From positions 29,512-93,511 of the forward strand of contig NXFV01001708.1 of NCBI GenBank assembly GCA_002803225.1: 64,000 nucleotides of DNA. The letters run 5' to 3'. The notes under the pieces were generated by a model. That model was not told the origin of the DNA, made no database searches, and worked only from the letters and a program-made list of their open reading frames with translations. The translations under genes and the position numbers were made by a program. The stretch is from Gamarada debralockiae (Eukaryota; Ascomycota; Leotiomycetes; Helotiales; Hyphodiscaceae). Numbering within the stretch: position 1 is the first letter of the stretch; every line of letters begins with the position of its first letter. Of this stretch, positions 48,705-60,209 are shown in pieces.

Positions 48705-50065
48705 CTACCGCGGCGCAATAGTTCGTCCAGTGAGTAGATCCAGGATCCAGGTTATGACACTACAAGGTGTTAGGATCAGCATGAAAATCATGAAAAAGGA
48801 AGAGAATTCATACATTAAAACCTTCTGCCTCCAAGTTCTCGTCCAAAGGAAATTCTTACTCCTCCAAGCAATCCAAGCCTGACTTCCTGAATAATCCTTC
48901 TTCCCACTGACAACGCCATCATTCTGTCCCAAATACGCCACTAGCGGTGCCTGCTGATATTCAAAGGGCTTCGTGAATCCTTTGTTCAGGCTCTCCGCCA
49001 GATAATTAGCTTTCTGACATGCGACTTCTGCAGTGGTAGGTAGGCGAGCATCTTCGACGTCTGCAGCATCCCCGAGAGAGTATGCTGCATCGATTAGGTT
49101 GGAGTCAGAATCGTAGACGCGCATGAAGTTATCGGTGAGGATCCGAGGATTACGGGGTGTCTTCTTCACCGGAAGTGATTCCACGAGAGGTGAGCATTTG
49201 TTGCCTGTAGCCCAGACGACGAATCCGGCAGCAATGCGGCCCTTTTCTTTGGTGTAAAGACAATCTTTCTCGACTCTTTCGATGTGCGAAGCTGTGACTA
49301 CTTCCACGTGACGCTTATTGAAGCTGGCCATGGCGTATTCTTGAAGCTTTGTATCAAAACCCGAAAGGACGTTTTCGGCCACGTCGTGGATTGCGATTGA
49401 GACTTTGCCTTTGAGATGGGGATACAACCTGGCGTAGGAGCCATCGCAAAGATCTGAAAGTTCCGAGGATACTTCAACCCCGGTTGGTCCCGCGCCAACG
49501 ATCACGAAGTGGAGGAGGTCTCGTTGCTGTTGCTCCGTAAGGCCTGGGATAGATGCTTTCTCGAAGCATTGTTTAACTTTGTCTGCGACCGTCATTGCAT
49601 TCTTAGCAGTTCTCAGGAAGAGCGCATTCTCTGCAACTCCTGGAGTTCCGAACGTCTGATTTATGCACTGAAAATCGGTCAGCGCGGGAGAGGCAAAGGC
49701 GAATATGGAGAGCTCACCCCTGGAGCAATCACAACGACATCATACCCCAATTCGAATTTGTCAACGGGTAATGCAACCTTATCCTCAAAAGCAGGAGTAC
49801 ATTGTACTGTCTTCGCCTTGAAATCGATCACGTCAACAGCAGCCTTGACGAACTTGATTTTCTTTCTCGTGTGCCGGATTGGAATTTCTACGAGACTGAA
49901 ATCGTATAGACCACATGCTGCGCTGGCTAAAAGAGGAGTATAAGGAGTGGTCGTCTCGGGGGAGATGACGGTGATAGAATATTTGGTTTCATCGAGGGAA
50001 CCTGAGAGCGTTGCTCCCGCCCAACCGGATCCGATGATAACTATGGACTGTTTGGACGATGGCAT
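48705..50065 (-). CDS. Type II NADH:quinone oxidoreductase / AMID-like flavoprotein
   Basis: Exons 50065..49718, 49667..48814 and 48759..48705, 418 aa. Two Rossmann folds are present: FAD-binding IVIIGSGWAGATL (residues ~8-20) and NADH-binding FVIVGAGPTGVEVSSEL (~170-187). The family marks TTPYTPLLASAACG, FGTPGVAENALFL and SLGDAADVED support a single-subunit NADH dehydrogenase that passes electrons to quinone without pumping protons; AIF2/AMID-type flavoproteins are the alternative. The last intron (48813..48760, 54 bp, CTAAC branch, TTGTAG) is a multiple of three, so skipping it also leaves an open frame. The chosen ATG is the one directly before the FAD fold. No obvious mitochondrial presequence follows it, but an open leader reaches further upstream (KSKAHLALHILLF), and an upstream exon is possible. 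Confidence 0.82.
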
Positions 50066-53008
50066 GGCGAAGAGAAGGATATGGAGGGCGAGGTGCGCTT
50101 TTGATTTCAGTCTGGGCAATTGGAGGGATTTGGATTCTTTCTAAACCGGCAGCATAACCTAAACCTCCGAGATGTACTCCAACTCTGGCGGTCGATCCGG
50201 TCCCAGGAGAACTGCGGTCGAAGAATTTGGGTTTGAGAGAAACGGGTATGCAACACTGTCTGCAAAGATCGTATGCGATATGCGAGACGTTTATTGGACG
50301 CAACGTAATTAATTAGTAGATTTCAAATGCTGATCAGGTTCTTCCAGGCTTCCTAGAGAGTTTAGAGTGATACCAAGCAAGTATCTCCAGAGCAATAAAT
50401 GAAGCTCATTGAGACATTTGATATCAGCGCAAGTTCAGTCAAAGAGATGGTAGAAGTGTAATCCTGTTGAAAGATGTTGGAGTCGCGTTTCTCTTCAGCT
50501 TGGAATCTCGACTTACGCAGGTCCAGGTTCTGCGTCATCGCACAGCGCAGGCCTCAGGCGACCTGACAGGGGGTCAATATGATAGTCACGTGATATATAT
50601 GGTTGCTTTCTATCTCGGCTCACCTGAGTTGTTTCTCTTGATGCAACGAAAGTCAAAGGAGCACCTCTATGTTATAAGTGCATCCGTGCCACATGAGCTG
50701 TCATGAGATACGCATATCCAGCACAAAAGTTGGCCCACAGGTCTTCTGTTCAGCTTCACCCGCGACCACCTCGACAACTCAGATGGCAGCGGTAGGAAAG
50801 ATTTCGTAGGATGTAATGATTGATCATTGAGCAATAGATAAATTATGCGCCAGAAACACAAGATCTTGATTCTCGATATCGTCCGATGCGAGTATCCGCG
50901 TAGATGATCCGGTGCTGAGAAACTAACGACCACATTCCCTGGATCGTTCCCGAAAACTTCGTCTTTCCTAGACAAGCTCAACGATTGCGAGCAGATGGTG
51001 AAAAATCTTTGCTAGAGGTTGGTAGCTGGAGCTTCATCAAGCACGAGACTTTGCCACACCGCTGACGGAGGACACTGCGATCGCTTTTGCGGTAACGGCA
51101 AGATCTAATTGAAAGAGCTGGAAAGCCTGGCACCAAGGCTCGCGGAAATTCGAGTCTCAAGTTATTGAAGCAATGCTGTTCATTATATCTAATAACTTGG
51201 ATGTACCCGCTTCCTAAGTTTGTCCTTTCCGTCGTAAGACATTCTGTAGAACATTGCCCTTGCGCAACAATTCCCAAATGAAAGATAAGAGTCGCAGTCT
51301 AAAACCTTTACAACACGGCAACCAACATTGCGATATATGACAGATGCTGATCGTCAAATTTTCAAGTTGATGAGGAGACACGAAAGATGTTTGCCACCAC
51401 CTGCCTCTCGGGGATGCAGGGTTAAGGAATCCGTCCCGAACAAACAACACCTTTCTCCTTAACGACAGAAGAGGTGCATGAACGCCAAGGTTGCTTGGAA
51501 GATAAAGCGCTGAAATTGAAACAACTGCGCCATCAATAGAAAGTATGAGGCCCATCCTCGGTGAAGCTCCTCATGTCTTTTGAGGATTTTACTTCCTCCG
51601 GATAGGGGTCACTTGTCAGCACCTTCATTCAACCGCCAATTAAGGTAAAATCCCCACAACTTGTGATGACCTTCAAAACGGCCCAAGAAACAAATTTAAA
51701 GGATAAATGGTACTTTAAATTGCTTTTAACCAACGAAACATAAGCTCAGGGGTATTTGAACCGGGCCTCGGGTTTATTTTTGCCTGAATTACAAGGCGAG
51801 CAGTGTGAAACCGCCGGCGCATGACGTTTCCTCAGATCTGTCCAACAGGAAACAGCACCTCCCCGAAATCTGTGATATGCCTGTTCAAAATGCGGGCGTT
51901 CCTTCCTTTTGAGTTGCAAAGCCGCTGACGGATGATTCAGAATCAGCAGCTCATCTCAAAAATTTCTCGAAGAAGGAAAAGGAGAGTAGTTGGATGCGTT
52001 CGTGATGGGCGAGCCGCTGTCACGAACGCCACCAAAAAAAAATCTGTTAGTCATTTGCCGCCGACGGACTGATGTCAAAAAGAACTAGGAAAGGGAAATT
52101 GTCACCTGATGAGGCCAAAAAGGTAGCAAAGTATTTGAATTGTACCTCAAAATATCCTCGTTCTCTGACGATACGGAGGCTCGATTTGACGGGCCCCTGC
52201 ACAGCCTCCTGAAAATACCTTACCATGTACTGTAATGTGCGAAGGGTCCTCGGGCTAGCTGAATTGAACCGACCTATCTCTCTTTCAGGCTAGGTTAGGA
52301 GTCGCCGAGCCAATTTGAGGAGCGACATTGTCAAGGGTCTCATACAGGGGTTTTAGCTCTGTAACCTGCCATTGGGACGCGTAACCCGACCATTCCATCC
52401 ATTCGAGTGACAACATGACTTCACCCCACCACCAAAAAGCTTCACCACAGCCTCGTCGAGGAGGACGAGAGGAGAGATGGGCATCATGAGAGCAGCATCA
52501 CGGAGCATAAACCATTGCGGGACGGAGGATGATCCCTTCAATTTGTGCCCCACTTGTACAGTACTTGGTTCCTGCGTCAACCATAAATCCTGCCGGGAAA
52601 ATCTCGCCGAGCTGTGCCATCCGTATTCGAAGGCAATCGTACCTTCCCAACCTCCTTTTGTCGGAATTGCTCGTGTTGACTTCACCGCCCAGTCAGCTAG
52701 TGAGTGTGATACAATGACTGTTTGATGACGCCCCTCTTTCTTTACCTAAGGCTATGCAGGAAGGTACGGCTGAGCGATTTCCTTCATATACCCGGTTGCT
52801 CCCCCAAATATCCACATTCCACATCCGAGCTCTCAGACTTTCAGCTTCCAATTTAATAACCACTTTCGTTTCTTCTTCACTACCACAACACATTCGTTTT
52901 CCCACACATTCATCTGCTCTGCGTTCAACGTCGTTACCGCTGACTCCTTATACCCTGTCACTACTCTTTTGAAGCTTCTCCTCAATACAAACGCAAGCAA
53001 GCAACACC
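50066..53008. other. 2.9-kb gene-free stretch between divergent genes
   Basis: Holds the promoters of the NADH dehydrogenase (-) and CRH (+) genes. CRH-proximal 200 bases are CT/CA-rich as in strongly expressed fungal genes. No other coding or RNA feature recognised. Confidence 0.4.
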
Positions 53009-54308
53009 ATGCTTTCCACAACTCTTCCCGCCGCAGCTCTGCTGTTGGCAGGCCTTCGAGTCGCCAATGCTCAAACCTTCACTGACTGCAATCCTTTGAC
53101 AAACAGTAAGTTCTTTCTCCCCCCTTCACGCCGAGGGGTCTGATTCTAACTCGTTTGTAGCAACATGTCCCTCCGACGCAGCTTTGGGTACGACCCTCAA
53201 CACCGACTTCACAGCTGGCGCAAGCTCGGATTGGTCATTGGCAGATGGAACGACGTTGTCGTACGGAGCAAACGGTGCTGAGTTCACGATCAACACAAAG
53301 ACAGATGCACCCACGATTTCCAGCGACAAATACATTTTCTTTGGAAAGGTTGATGCTGTTGTGAGAGCTGCCCCAGGCACCGGTATCGTCAGCAGTTTTA
53401 TTCTAGAATCTGATGACCTCGATGAGATTGATTGGGAGTGGTTGGGCTCGACGGACACATCGGTGGAGAGCAACTTCTTTGGAAAGGGCAATACCACAAC
53501 CTACGACCGCGCTATCTACCACAATGTCGCCGACCCTATTGGAACCTGGCATACTTACACTGTCGACTGGACTTCTTCTTATATCAAGTGGTCCATCGAT
53601 GGCAACCTTCAGCGTACACTTAACTACGGTGATGCTCTCGCTCTCGAAGGCAAGAACTTCCCACAAACACCAATGAAGATCAAGATGGGCAACTGGGTTG
53701 GATGTGCCGACGCTGCTGCCAACCAGCCATCCTCTTCCACTTACGGTACCTGCCAATGGGCTGGTGGACCCGTCGACTTCACTAAAGCTCCTTTTACCAT
53801 GTACGTGAAGAGCGTCACTATCCAAGATTACAGCTGCGGCAGCGAATACACCTACGGAGATACTTCCGGTAGCTACCAAAGCATCAAGATCTCTGGTTCT
53901 TGCAACGGCAAGGCTGTTTCCTCATCTGCCGGCGTTGCATCATCTGTCACCTCCAGCGTCCAATCTTCCTCATCTGGCGCTGTCTTCGCCCAGAGCTCAA
54001 CAGGATCTTCGTCGAGCGGAAGTGCCACTGTCACCTCATCAGCCACTGGTAAGAGCAGCGGAAACTCCACCGCTACGACAATGTCGACTGGGACTGGCTC
54101 AGGATCAGCAGCAAAGAACACTGCCACCTCGGCCAGCTCAAACGCGACCATCAACTCTGGCTCAAGTACAACATCAAGTACAACCTCGAGTTCACCATCG
54201 AGAGTCAGCGCCAGCTCTGCATCGACAATGACGTCAAAGTCCAAATATGGAGCTATTGATGTCGCCGTCATTGCATTGGGTCTCACCTTGGGATACTTCG
54301 TCATGTAA
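53009..54308 (+). CDS. CRH-type GPI-anchored cell-wall transglycosylase (GH16)
   Basis: Exons 53009..53105 and 53161..54308, 414 aa. CRH enzymes cross-link chitin to beta-glucan in the fungal wall. A signal peptide (residues ~1-21, ending VANAQ) precedes a Cys-containing N-terminus (DCNPLTTTCPSD) and the GH16 fold with catalytic motif DEIDWEWLG: Glu121 nucleophile, Asp123 and Glu125 acid/base. Other family marks include [46 protein letters not shown] and [19 protein letters not shown]. From ~265 a Ser/Thr-rich linker of ~120 residues leads to a hydrophobic tail ([15 protein letters not shown]), a GPI signal. Length and order fit CRH1/UTR2-like proteins. Well conserved; nothing odd. Confidence 0.94.
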
Positions 54309-54905
54309 ATCCCTTCCAAGGTTTACTCATGATGCTTGTATGACGAAGTATATGGTTACATCACGTTGGAAGAGAATTTTGTTGTCACAGGATGGTAGGC
54401 TTAATTGCATTTGCTAGGCGATTCAGGTTTGGGCATACCCCATCTCCAAGTGAGAGGGTTTGATTATTGATTCATTGCACAATTGGCGCGATGGAATGGC
54501 TGGTAGAGCATTGCATGAGAGATGGAGTTTAATGTCTATAAAATACCTTTAATAAAACATGAAAAACATTGAAAGTACACAGCGGTTTTGGTGGCTTGCG
54601 TTACCTGGGTGACTTGTGGCATAGTTGCCAAGCTGACCAATGGTTGCGAGGCTGGGATTCGAGACATTGTTCCACTCAGCTCTCAGCTCGGCGTCGAGGC
54701 TGGAACGCAGCCAAAGAGATGGTCTCGCCAAGCCATGAGGCTGCGTGGAGGGATGCGAGGGGCTGTTTTCAGTCCTTTTTCGTCTTTGCCAAAACTATAC
54801 CTTCTTATCCCCCTCTTCTTGCTTGGTTCAAAACCTCAGTGTCTCAACTCGATCATACTTCTCTGCAATAGGTAGTGCAACGAGAGAGAAGAGGGAAGTC
54901 AAGCC
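54309..54905. other. Intergenic CRH 3' region and FAD oxidase promoter
   Basis: About 600 bases. No gene recognised. Confidence 0.45.
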
Positions 54906-56636
54906 ATGGCGTTCGAAACCACAATCCAAAACCTAAAATACCAGCTCTCGGAGCACGCTTCTATTGACTTTTGTGGTGATGCTGAGTTTGGGAAGAATAC
55001 AGCACGATGGAGTGATTTCAAAGCTCCATCTCCAGGAGCTGTCGTGAATGTTGCTACTGAGGAAGATATCACCAATACAGTATGTCTTGTTCCCTGCCAT
55101 TCCCATCTATTTCCCTTGCTCTTTCCTCTTTCTACTCCTTCCCCCTTCTCCCAATTGCTCTCATGACTGACAGAGAATACACAGGTCAAATTCGCAATCA
55201 CAAACAACATCCCCTTCATAGCCCAGAACGGTGGTCACGGTTGCGATTCCACACTTTCTGAGGTGAAGAGGGATGGACTTATTATTAATTTGAGGGCGAT
55301 GAATGGTGTGCATGTGGACCTGGAGAAGGGGTTTGCGACGATTGAAGCAGGTGCGGCGACGAGCGATGTTTTGGAGGCGGCGAGTAAGGCGAAGGCTCAT
55401 GTGGGTTCGTGGCTTTCCGAATATTCTCTTCCTTACCAACTGCCTTGGTCATGTAGGAAAGCACTGTTGACGAGAAAATTATACAGTCGTCGGAGTATGC
55501 AACACCGTAGGCGCAATCGGCGCCCTCCTCGGCGGCGGATTGGGGAATCTCATCGGTCTGTATGGCATGGGCGTTGACAACTTCGTCTCAGCACGCCTTA
55601 TCACCCCTTCTGGCAACCTAATCACCGTGTCTGCCACCGAGAACGCAGATCTCTGGTGGGGGCTCCGCGGGGCAGGCCATAACTTCGGTATCGTGAGCGA
55701 ATTGACAGTTAAGGCGTATCCTGAGGTTAATGGAGGGATGCATTGGACTGGTATGCTGGTTTTTCCGGGGGAGAGGTTGGGCGAGATTGTTGAAGTCTTT
55801 AATGGCGAATTGATTGGGGAGAATATGAGTTGTGCTATGGTTTGGGCGCGGGTGCCACCTGAATTCCAGGTTCGTTGTTCTACTCCGGAGCTTCCAAAAT
55901 CAGGCTAATGTTGGGTGTGTAGCCCATGGTCATCCTCAACCTCTGGTACGCGGGCCCCGAATCATCCGCAAAATCTGCCTTTGCTCCACTCTATGCACTT
56001 GGTCCAGTCATGGAACAAAGTGCTCCAACCCCTTACCCCAAGACGAACGATTCCAGTGCGCCGTTTTGTGTGAAGGGAGGTCTCAAGCCATTGTTCAGCG
56101 TTGGGGTCAAGAATTTGAACAAAGAGAATGTTGTTAGTGCTTGGGACCTATGGATGGAGTTTACGGGGAGGAATGAGGATGCGAAGGGGAGTGCGGTGTT
56201 GATTGAGTGTTATAATTATGAGAAAGTCCGCGAGGTGCAGGATATGGAGACAAGTTTTCCGTGGAGGGGATGTGGATTCCATTTGTAAGTTGCAGCTCTG
56301 ATAATCGAGATGAGAGTTGCGCTAACTGATGATAATGGGCAGGTTGGCAGTGATGGTTTATACGGATCCGAAATTTGACGATGAAGTCAAGGCGCATGGG
56401 AATAAGTTCCGTGAGATTTTGAGGCAGGGAGAAGAACGGAATAGCGTGTGAGTACCTATTATCTTCATTACTTGTAAATGCTTTGACTGATTTGGATCAG
56501 GTATGTCAACTTCGCAAATGGAGATGAAACGCTTGAAGAGATCTATGGCGGGGATGAGAGGTTGACGAGGTTGAGAGCACTGAAGGAGAAGTGGGATCCG
56601 GAGGGACATTTTAGTCATTATAATCCCATCCGGTAG
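54906..56636 (+). CDS. BBE-like FAD-linked oxidoreductase
   Basis: Exons 54906..55079, 55185..55404, 55487..55869, 55923..56284, 56343..56447 and 56501..56636 give 459 aa. The FAD-binding PCMH domain reads [14 protein letters not shown] with His76 as the likely covalent FAD ligand, then [20 protein letters not shown] (Cys136 sits where bicovalent members bind FAD), [15 protein letters not shown] and [16 protein letters not shown]. The C-terminus has the berberine-bridge motif YVNFANGD and ends [15 protein letters not shown]. No clear signal peptide, so it is likely intracellular. Such enzymes oxidise sugars, alcohols or secondary metabolites; the substrate is unknown and no biosynthetic cluster is adjacent. 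All introns are regular. A transposon sits 101 bases past the stop codon. Confidence 0.9.
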
Positions 56637-56737
56637 AGGACTGATAGACGCTAGAAGATAAGAGCTGAAGCGGGGATGAATTGATGAAATATCTCTAAGA
56701 AACCAAGTGCTCCGGAATGAGAGAATCACTTCACCTT

Positions 56738-56777
56738 CACCAGGGTGTGACACTACTGATGACGGTTCCGAATATTA
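56738..56777 (+). repeat. Left terminal inverted repeat (40 bp)
   Basis: Begins CACCAGGGTGTGACACTACT and is the exact reverse complement of 58160..58199 over all 40 bases. Confidence 0.95.
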
Positions 56778-56833
56778 GCCGACAGTAAATATCGTCAGAT
56801 CTAAGACATCAACAACAACAACAACACAACAAA

Positions 56834-58111
56834 ATGGCCCCTTCAACGCGCTTTACAGAGTGTCCTAGCACTCCCTCCCATAAAACGAGCAGGCGCGAAG
56901 CTACGACAAGAAAGAAATGCAAGTTTTTCGAGGCCTATGACGAACGGCACAGCCACGAACCTCTCCGATCTATCGCAGCCGATAAATCAGTAACCTCCCC
57001 TACTGCACGCAGATGGCTACGTCAACGCCAGAACCTAGGCTCTCCAGCAGAGCGCAAGACACGGAAGCTCTCGCAGAAGCTCGGCCATGAGTCACAAATC
57101 ACAAAAGAGATGTGTAAGGTACTCGTTTCCCCGACTCGAAACCCGGTCCGCGATCAGCTATATGAGGCTCAAATGGCATACCATAATATCCCTGGTTCTG
57201 TGCGCCAATTGCGGAGGAGGCTTGCTCAAGAGACAAATAGAGCTCGGCGCTATAAGCAGGTATATGTAAAGAAAAAGATAACGCGTAAGAACAAGCGTGA
57301 GAGAGAGAGCTATGGCCAAGAGCACGAGGATAAGAGTATCTATGATTTTTGGCAATGGATATTCTTTACAGACGAGGCACATATCGATCCTTTTTCCTGT
57401 GGTCAAGGCTAGATTCTCCGAGAGTAAGGACATCGATTAGACCCCGAAAATATTCAAGAACGAGGAGAGAAGACTAGAGTAAAGCTACACGTGGCTGCAT
57501 AGTGTACCTAGACAGCGAAAGCAGACAAATTAGAGTTCTATAACGATGAACACGAATCAGTTATTAAACCTAAGAGACCTACAAAGCTTAGGAAGTCGAA
57601 ATATGAGTTAGCCGATAAATATCAGGTTCGAATTCTTAAGTAGGAAGCGTCTATCGGCCATAAGCAAGAGGTCAAGCCAAAGGGTAATACAATGACTCAG
57701 AAGTACTATATTGATCGCCTCTTACTTATTTACATTAAAGCCATCAACGAAACCCGAGAAATGGACCCTCTTAACGCTTATAAATACTTGCTTCAAGAGG
57801 ATGGGGACCCAAGTCATGGAAAGAAGAAGGCTGGCCTTACGCAGCGTCTTAGGGATAAGCACAATATTCAAAGCCTTACGCACCCTATATAGTCTCCTGA
57901 TCTCAACCTAATGGAAGCTTGTTGGAACATTCTAAAGCTTCGAATTCGTCGGCGTACATAGAGAACGTTGGAAGAGCTAAAGAGGCTTTTGCAGGAGGAA
58001 TAGAGCAGAATTACAATGGATGAAGTTCGTGCGCGTATTGCAGAGATGCCCCAACGATGTAAAACAATAGGGAAATCAGGTGGGAAGCCTTATAAGAGTG
58101 AATTGTGGTAA
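56834..58111 (+). pseudogene. Tc1/mariner transposase, stop-riddled
   Basis: A single frame of ~425 codons without frameshifts. The N-terminal third is helix-turn-helix-like (RSIAADKSVTSPTARRWLRQ), then comes the catalytic part: FTDEAHIDP (first Asp), LLQEDGDPSHG (second Asp) and SPDLNLMEACWNILK (third acidic residue). In-frame stops occur from 57410 onward, e.g. after GQG, in the AA-CT-TAKA segment, after RILK, after THPI, after RRRT and after LLQEE. Each is explained by TGG to TAG or CAA/CAG to TAA/TAG, i.e. CpA to TpA on one strand. The first 192 codons remain open. The element cannot mobilise itself. Confidence 0.88.
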
Positions 58112-58159
58112 TATAGAATAGAAAATATCGAATATATGTGCTGTTTTGGACATTTCGGG

Positions 58160-58199
58160 TAATATTCGGAACCGTCATCAGTAGTGTCACACCCTGGTG
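58160..58199 (-). repeat. Right terminal inverted repeat (40 bp)
   Basis: Exact reverse complement of 56738..56777; ends ..CACACCCTGGTG. Confidence 0.95.
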
Positions 58200-60209
58200 C
58201 TTCATCGGACCATCTTCGCTAACTTACTTCATCACTTTCCCAGCAGAAAAGGGGATCAAAAATCGCCCAAAAAGAATTGCCAAAACTAACAAAGTTCGTC
58301 TTGAATGAGCCAAAACTCATAAGCATCTCTCCATTGAGTTCAAAAAAAAAAAGGAAACTGGACAGTTAAAGGCAAAAGAAATATCACTTGATACCCAGAA
58401 ACAATGATCGTTGTCTGTGCGAGGGGACAGGTCCTCCGAAATGCAGACCTGTTCGCTGAATGGGACTGACTTACACCAGTTCCGCTCATCTCGCAGTACA
58501 AATTTTGCGATTTATATATATATATATATAGATGGTAAGGTGAAGGTGATGTTGCAGATATAGTCGGAGGGGAAGGCTTAAGCGAGAACCCCTTTTTGAG
58601 GCGGACCAGTGAGGGGCCTTATCGGCCGAATTCGCTTCTACGACTTCCTTGAGCCTGAGACATTCCCTTAAAAGCCATACCACATGGTGCTTCTTGATTT
58701 AACATGCGACAAAGTGCCTTGGGCCTAAGCGTGACCATCAGAATCCTACCTGATTTACTTCTCGCCCTCTCGAACCGTGAAATGTTCAAGGCTCTTCTCG
58801 GTTTTATGGCGCCACGGATTTGGTTGAATAGATTGTTGGTTTCAGTCGAATATCTTCGACAACAAAAAACGGACCGACGACGAGGATGAATGCGACGATG
58901 AAAATGTACTGAAATTTGCATTGAAACTGGGGGCCAGTCCAATCCCCACATTCATCAATTCGCCAAATAAGGAAATTCAAAGTAAAATAACAATTCTTTA
59001 AGAAACTTCAGTCACGTTCAATGCTTTCATGCTGTCGCTGTTGTTCGAACCACTTGCTCGCAGTTGTTTGAAGACATTCCTTTCAGGTGTCCAGTTACAT
59101 CTTGCATCTGCAGTACTTAATTCAGTGACTTAAAGAAGTCAAAATTGGAATTCAAATCAATGATTAGGGGCCAAAAGCCCAATACGATACATTGCCTTAT
59201 TTGTGCTGGTAAGTTGTCAGAAAACTACTGTATAAGCTCATTCTCTACAAACGTGACCCTACTGTAACGTGATCGGAGTGCGGGGTAGTGCGGAGTAATC
59301 ACAGCCGGCTTTCAGAGTGAGGCCCTTAAATTAGCTTAAACTCGTCCTGTTATTCAATCCGAGGTATGGTATACACATATGTTATACTCAAACTATGATG
59401 CTCCTCTAATGGTACAGCCACGCGTTCGACCTCGGCCATGCAGGGGCTAGATCTTTATTCGAGCTTTACTACTCCACTCTGCTTATCGAACTTTTGCATG
59501 CGCTATCGCATGCATACAGTCTTTACCCTTCTGTGGATTTTGCGTTTTGTGATATATCTGCCGTATCATTTTATATACTGCATTAATTGCTTTACAAGCA
59601 CCTATGTATAATCGAGTATACACCCCACATTAAAAATCGATCATACATAGGTGCTTGTAAAGCAATTAATGCAGTAGGCATGCGTGCTATGTCGAGACCT
59701 ATAGATTAAACAGGTCACCCATTGTTTCGAACCGTGACTCTTTTCAAGGTCTGTGTGTTTTTGCCATCACGTGAAATGCCCCGCGTCGTTTCGTTCTGGG
59801 TCTGTGCTTCTACATACAGTAATAGCATGGTGCGTTTCATATCGTATGCCTAGGAAGTAATTTTGAGGGTGTTGCGTTGTTCGTGGGATCTAATAGGTAG
59901 GAATGTTTCTGTTTTTAGCGCCGTCCAAGTGGATAGTGGCGTTTTCGATTGGTCGTGATCCCTTGGCAAGAGCGCCGCGAGGCTCTGGGATTTCAACCTC
60001 ACTTTCCTTCTCGCGCAGCATCTGCGGCATTCTGTAGACCACAGAACCTTCGATTTTTAGTTTGAACGATTCCTGGATTTATTTCGGCGTTGTAAAGAGT
60101 GCTTGCGCAACGAAGAACCCATTGTGAACACATTTCTATCTCCGTCAGAACGAAATCTCACTTCGAGACCTCACTTCCACATTGCGAATCTAAGACCAAC
60201 GGTTTAATC
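58200..60209. other. Intergenic between transposon and PNP-NACHT gene
   Basis: Contains a (TA)n microsatellite at about 58514-58530 and a long perfect inverted repeat at 59576-59676 (separate entry). The last ~500 bases are the NLR gene promoter and leader. No tRNA recognised. Confidence 0.45.
59576..59676. repeat. Perfect 34-bp inverted repeat with 33-bp loop
   Basis: 59576..59609 and 59643..59676 are exact reverse complements (arm core GCATTAATTGCTTTACAAGC). The 101-bp unit could fold into a strong hairpin or be a miniature inverted-repeat element. It has no coding capacity. Confidence 0.9.

Larger units (their letters stand above)
56738..58199 (+). mobile_element. Tc1/mariner DNA transposon, RIP-marked
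   Basis: A 1462-bp element bounded by perfectly matching 40-bp inverted repeats and containing one transposase-like frame. Size, terminal repeats and a DDE motif set fit the Tc1/mariner superfamily. A TA target duplication is not obvious at the repeat ends as I define them; the true ends may lie a few bases in. It inserted just downstream of the FAD oxidase gene. Confidence 0.9.

Noticed and set aside
51700..51790. Minus-strand GGTTCAAATACC resembling a tRNA T-loop
   Set aside because: No matching acceptor stem, D-arm or anticodon arm can be drawn around it.
53403..54319. Minus-strand frames opposite the CRH gene
   Set aside because: Shadows of a well-supported coding exon caused by its Ser/Thr codon bias.
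60099..60209. Upstream in-frame ATG of the PNP-NACHT-ANK gene
   Set aside because: The extra 37 residues (Arg/His/Ser-rich) do not resemble the family N-terminus; the ATG at 60210 was preferred.
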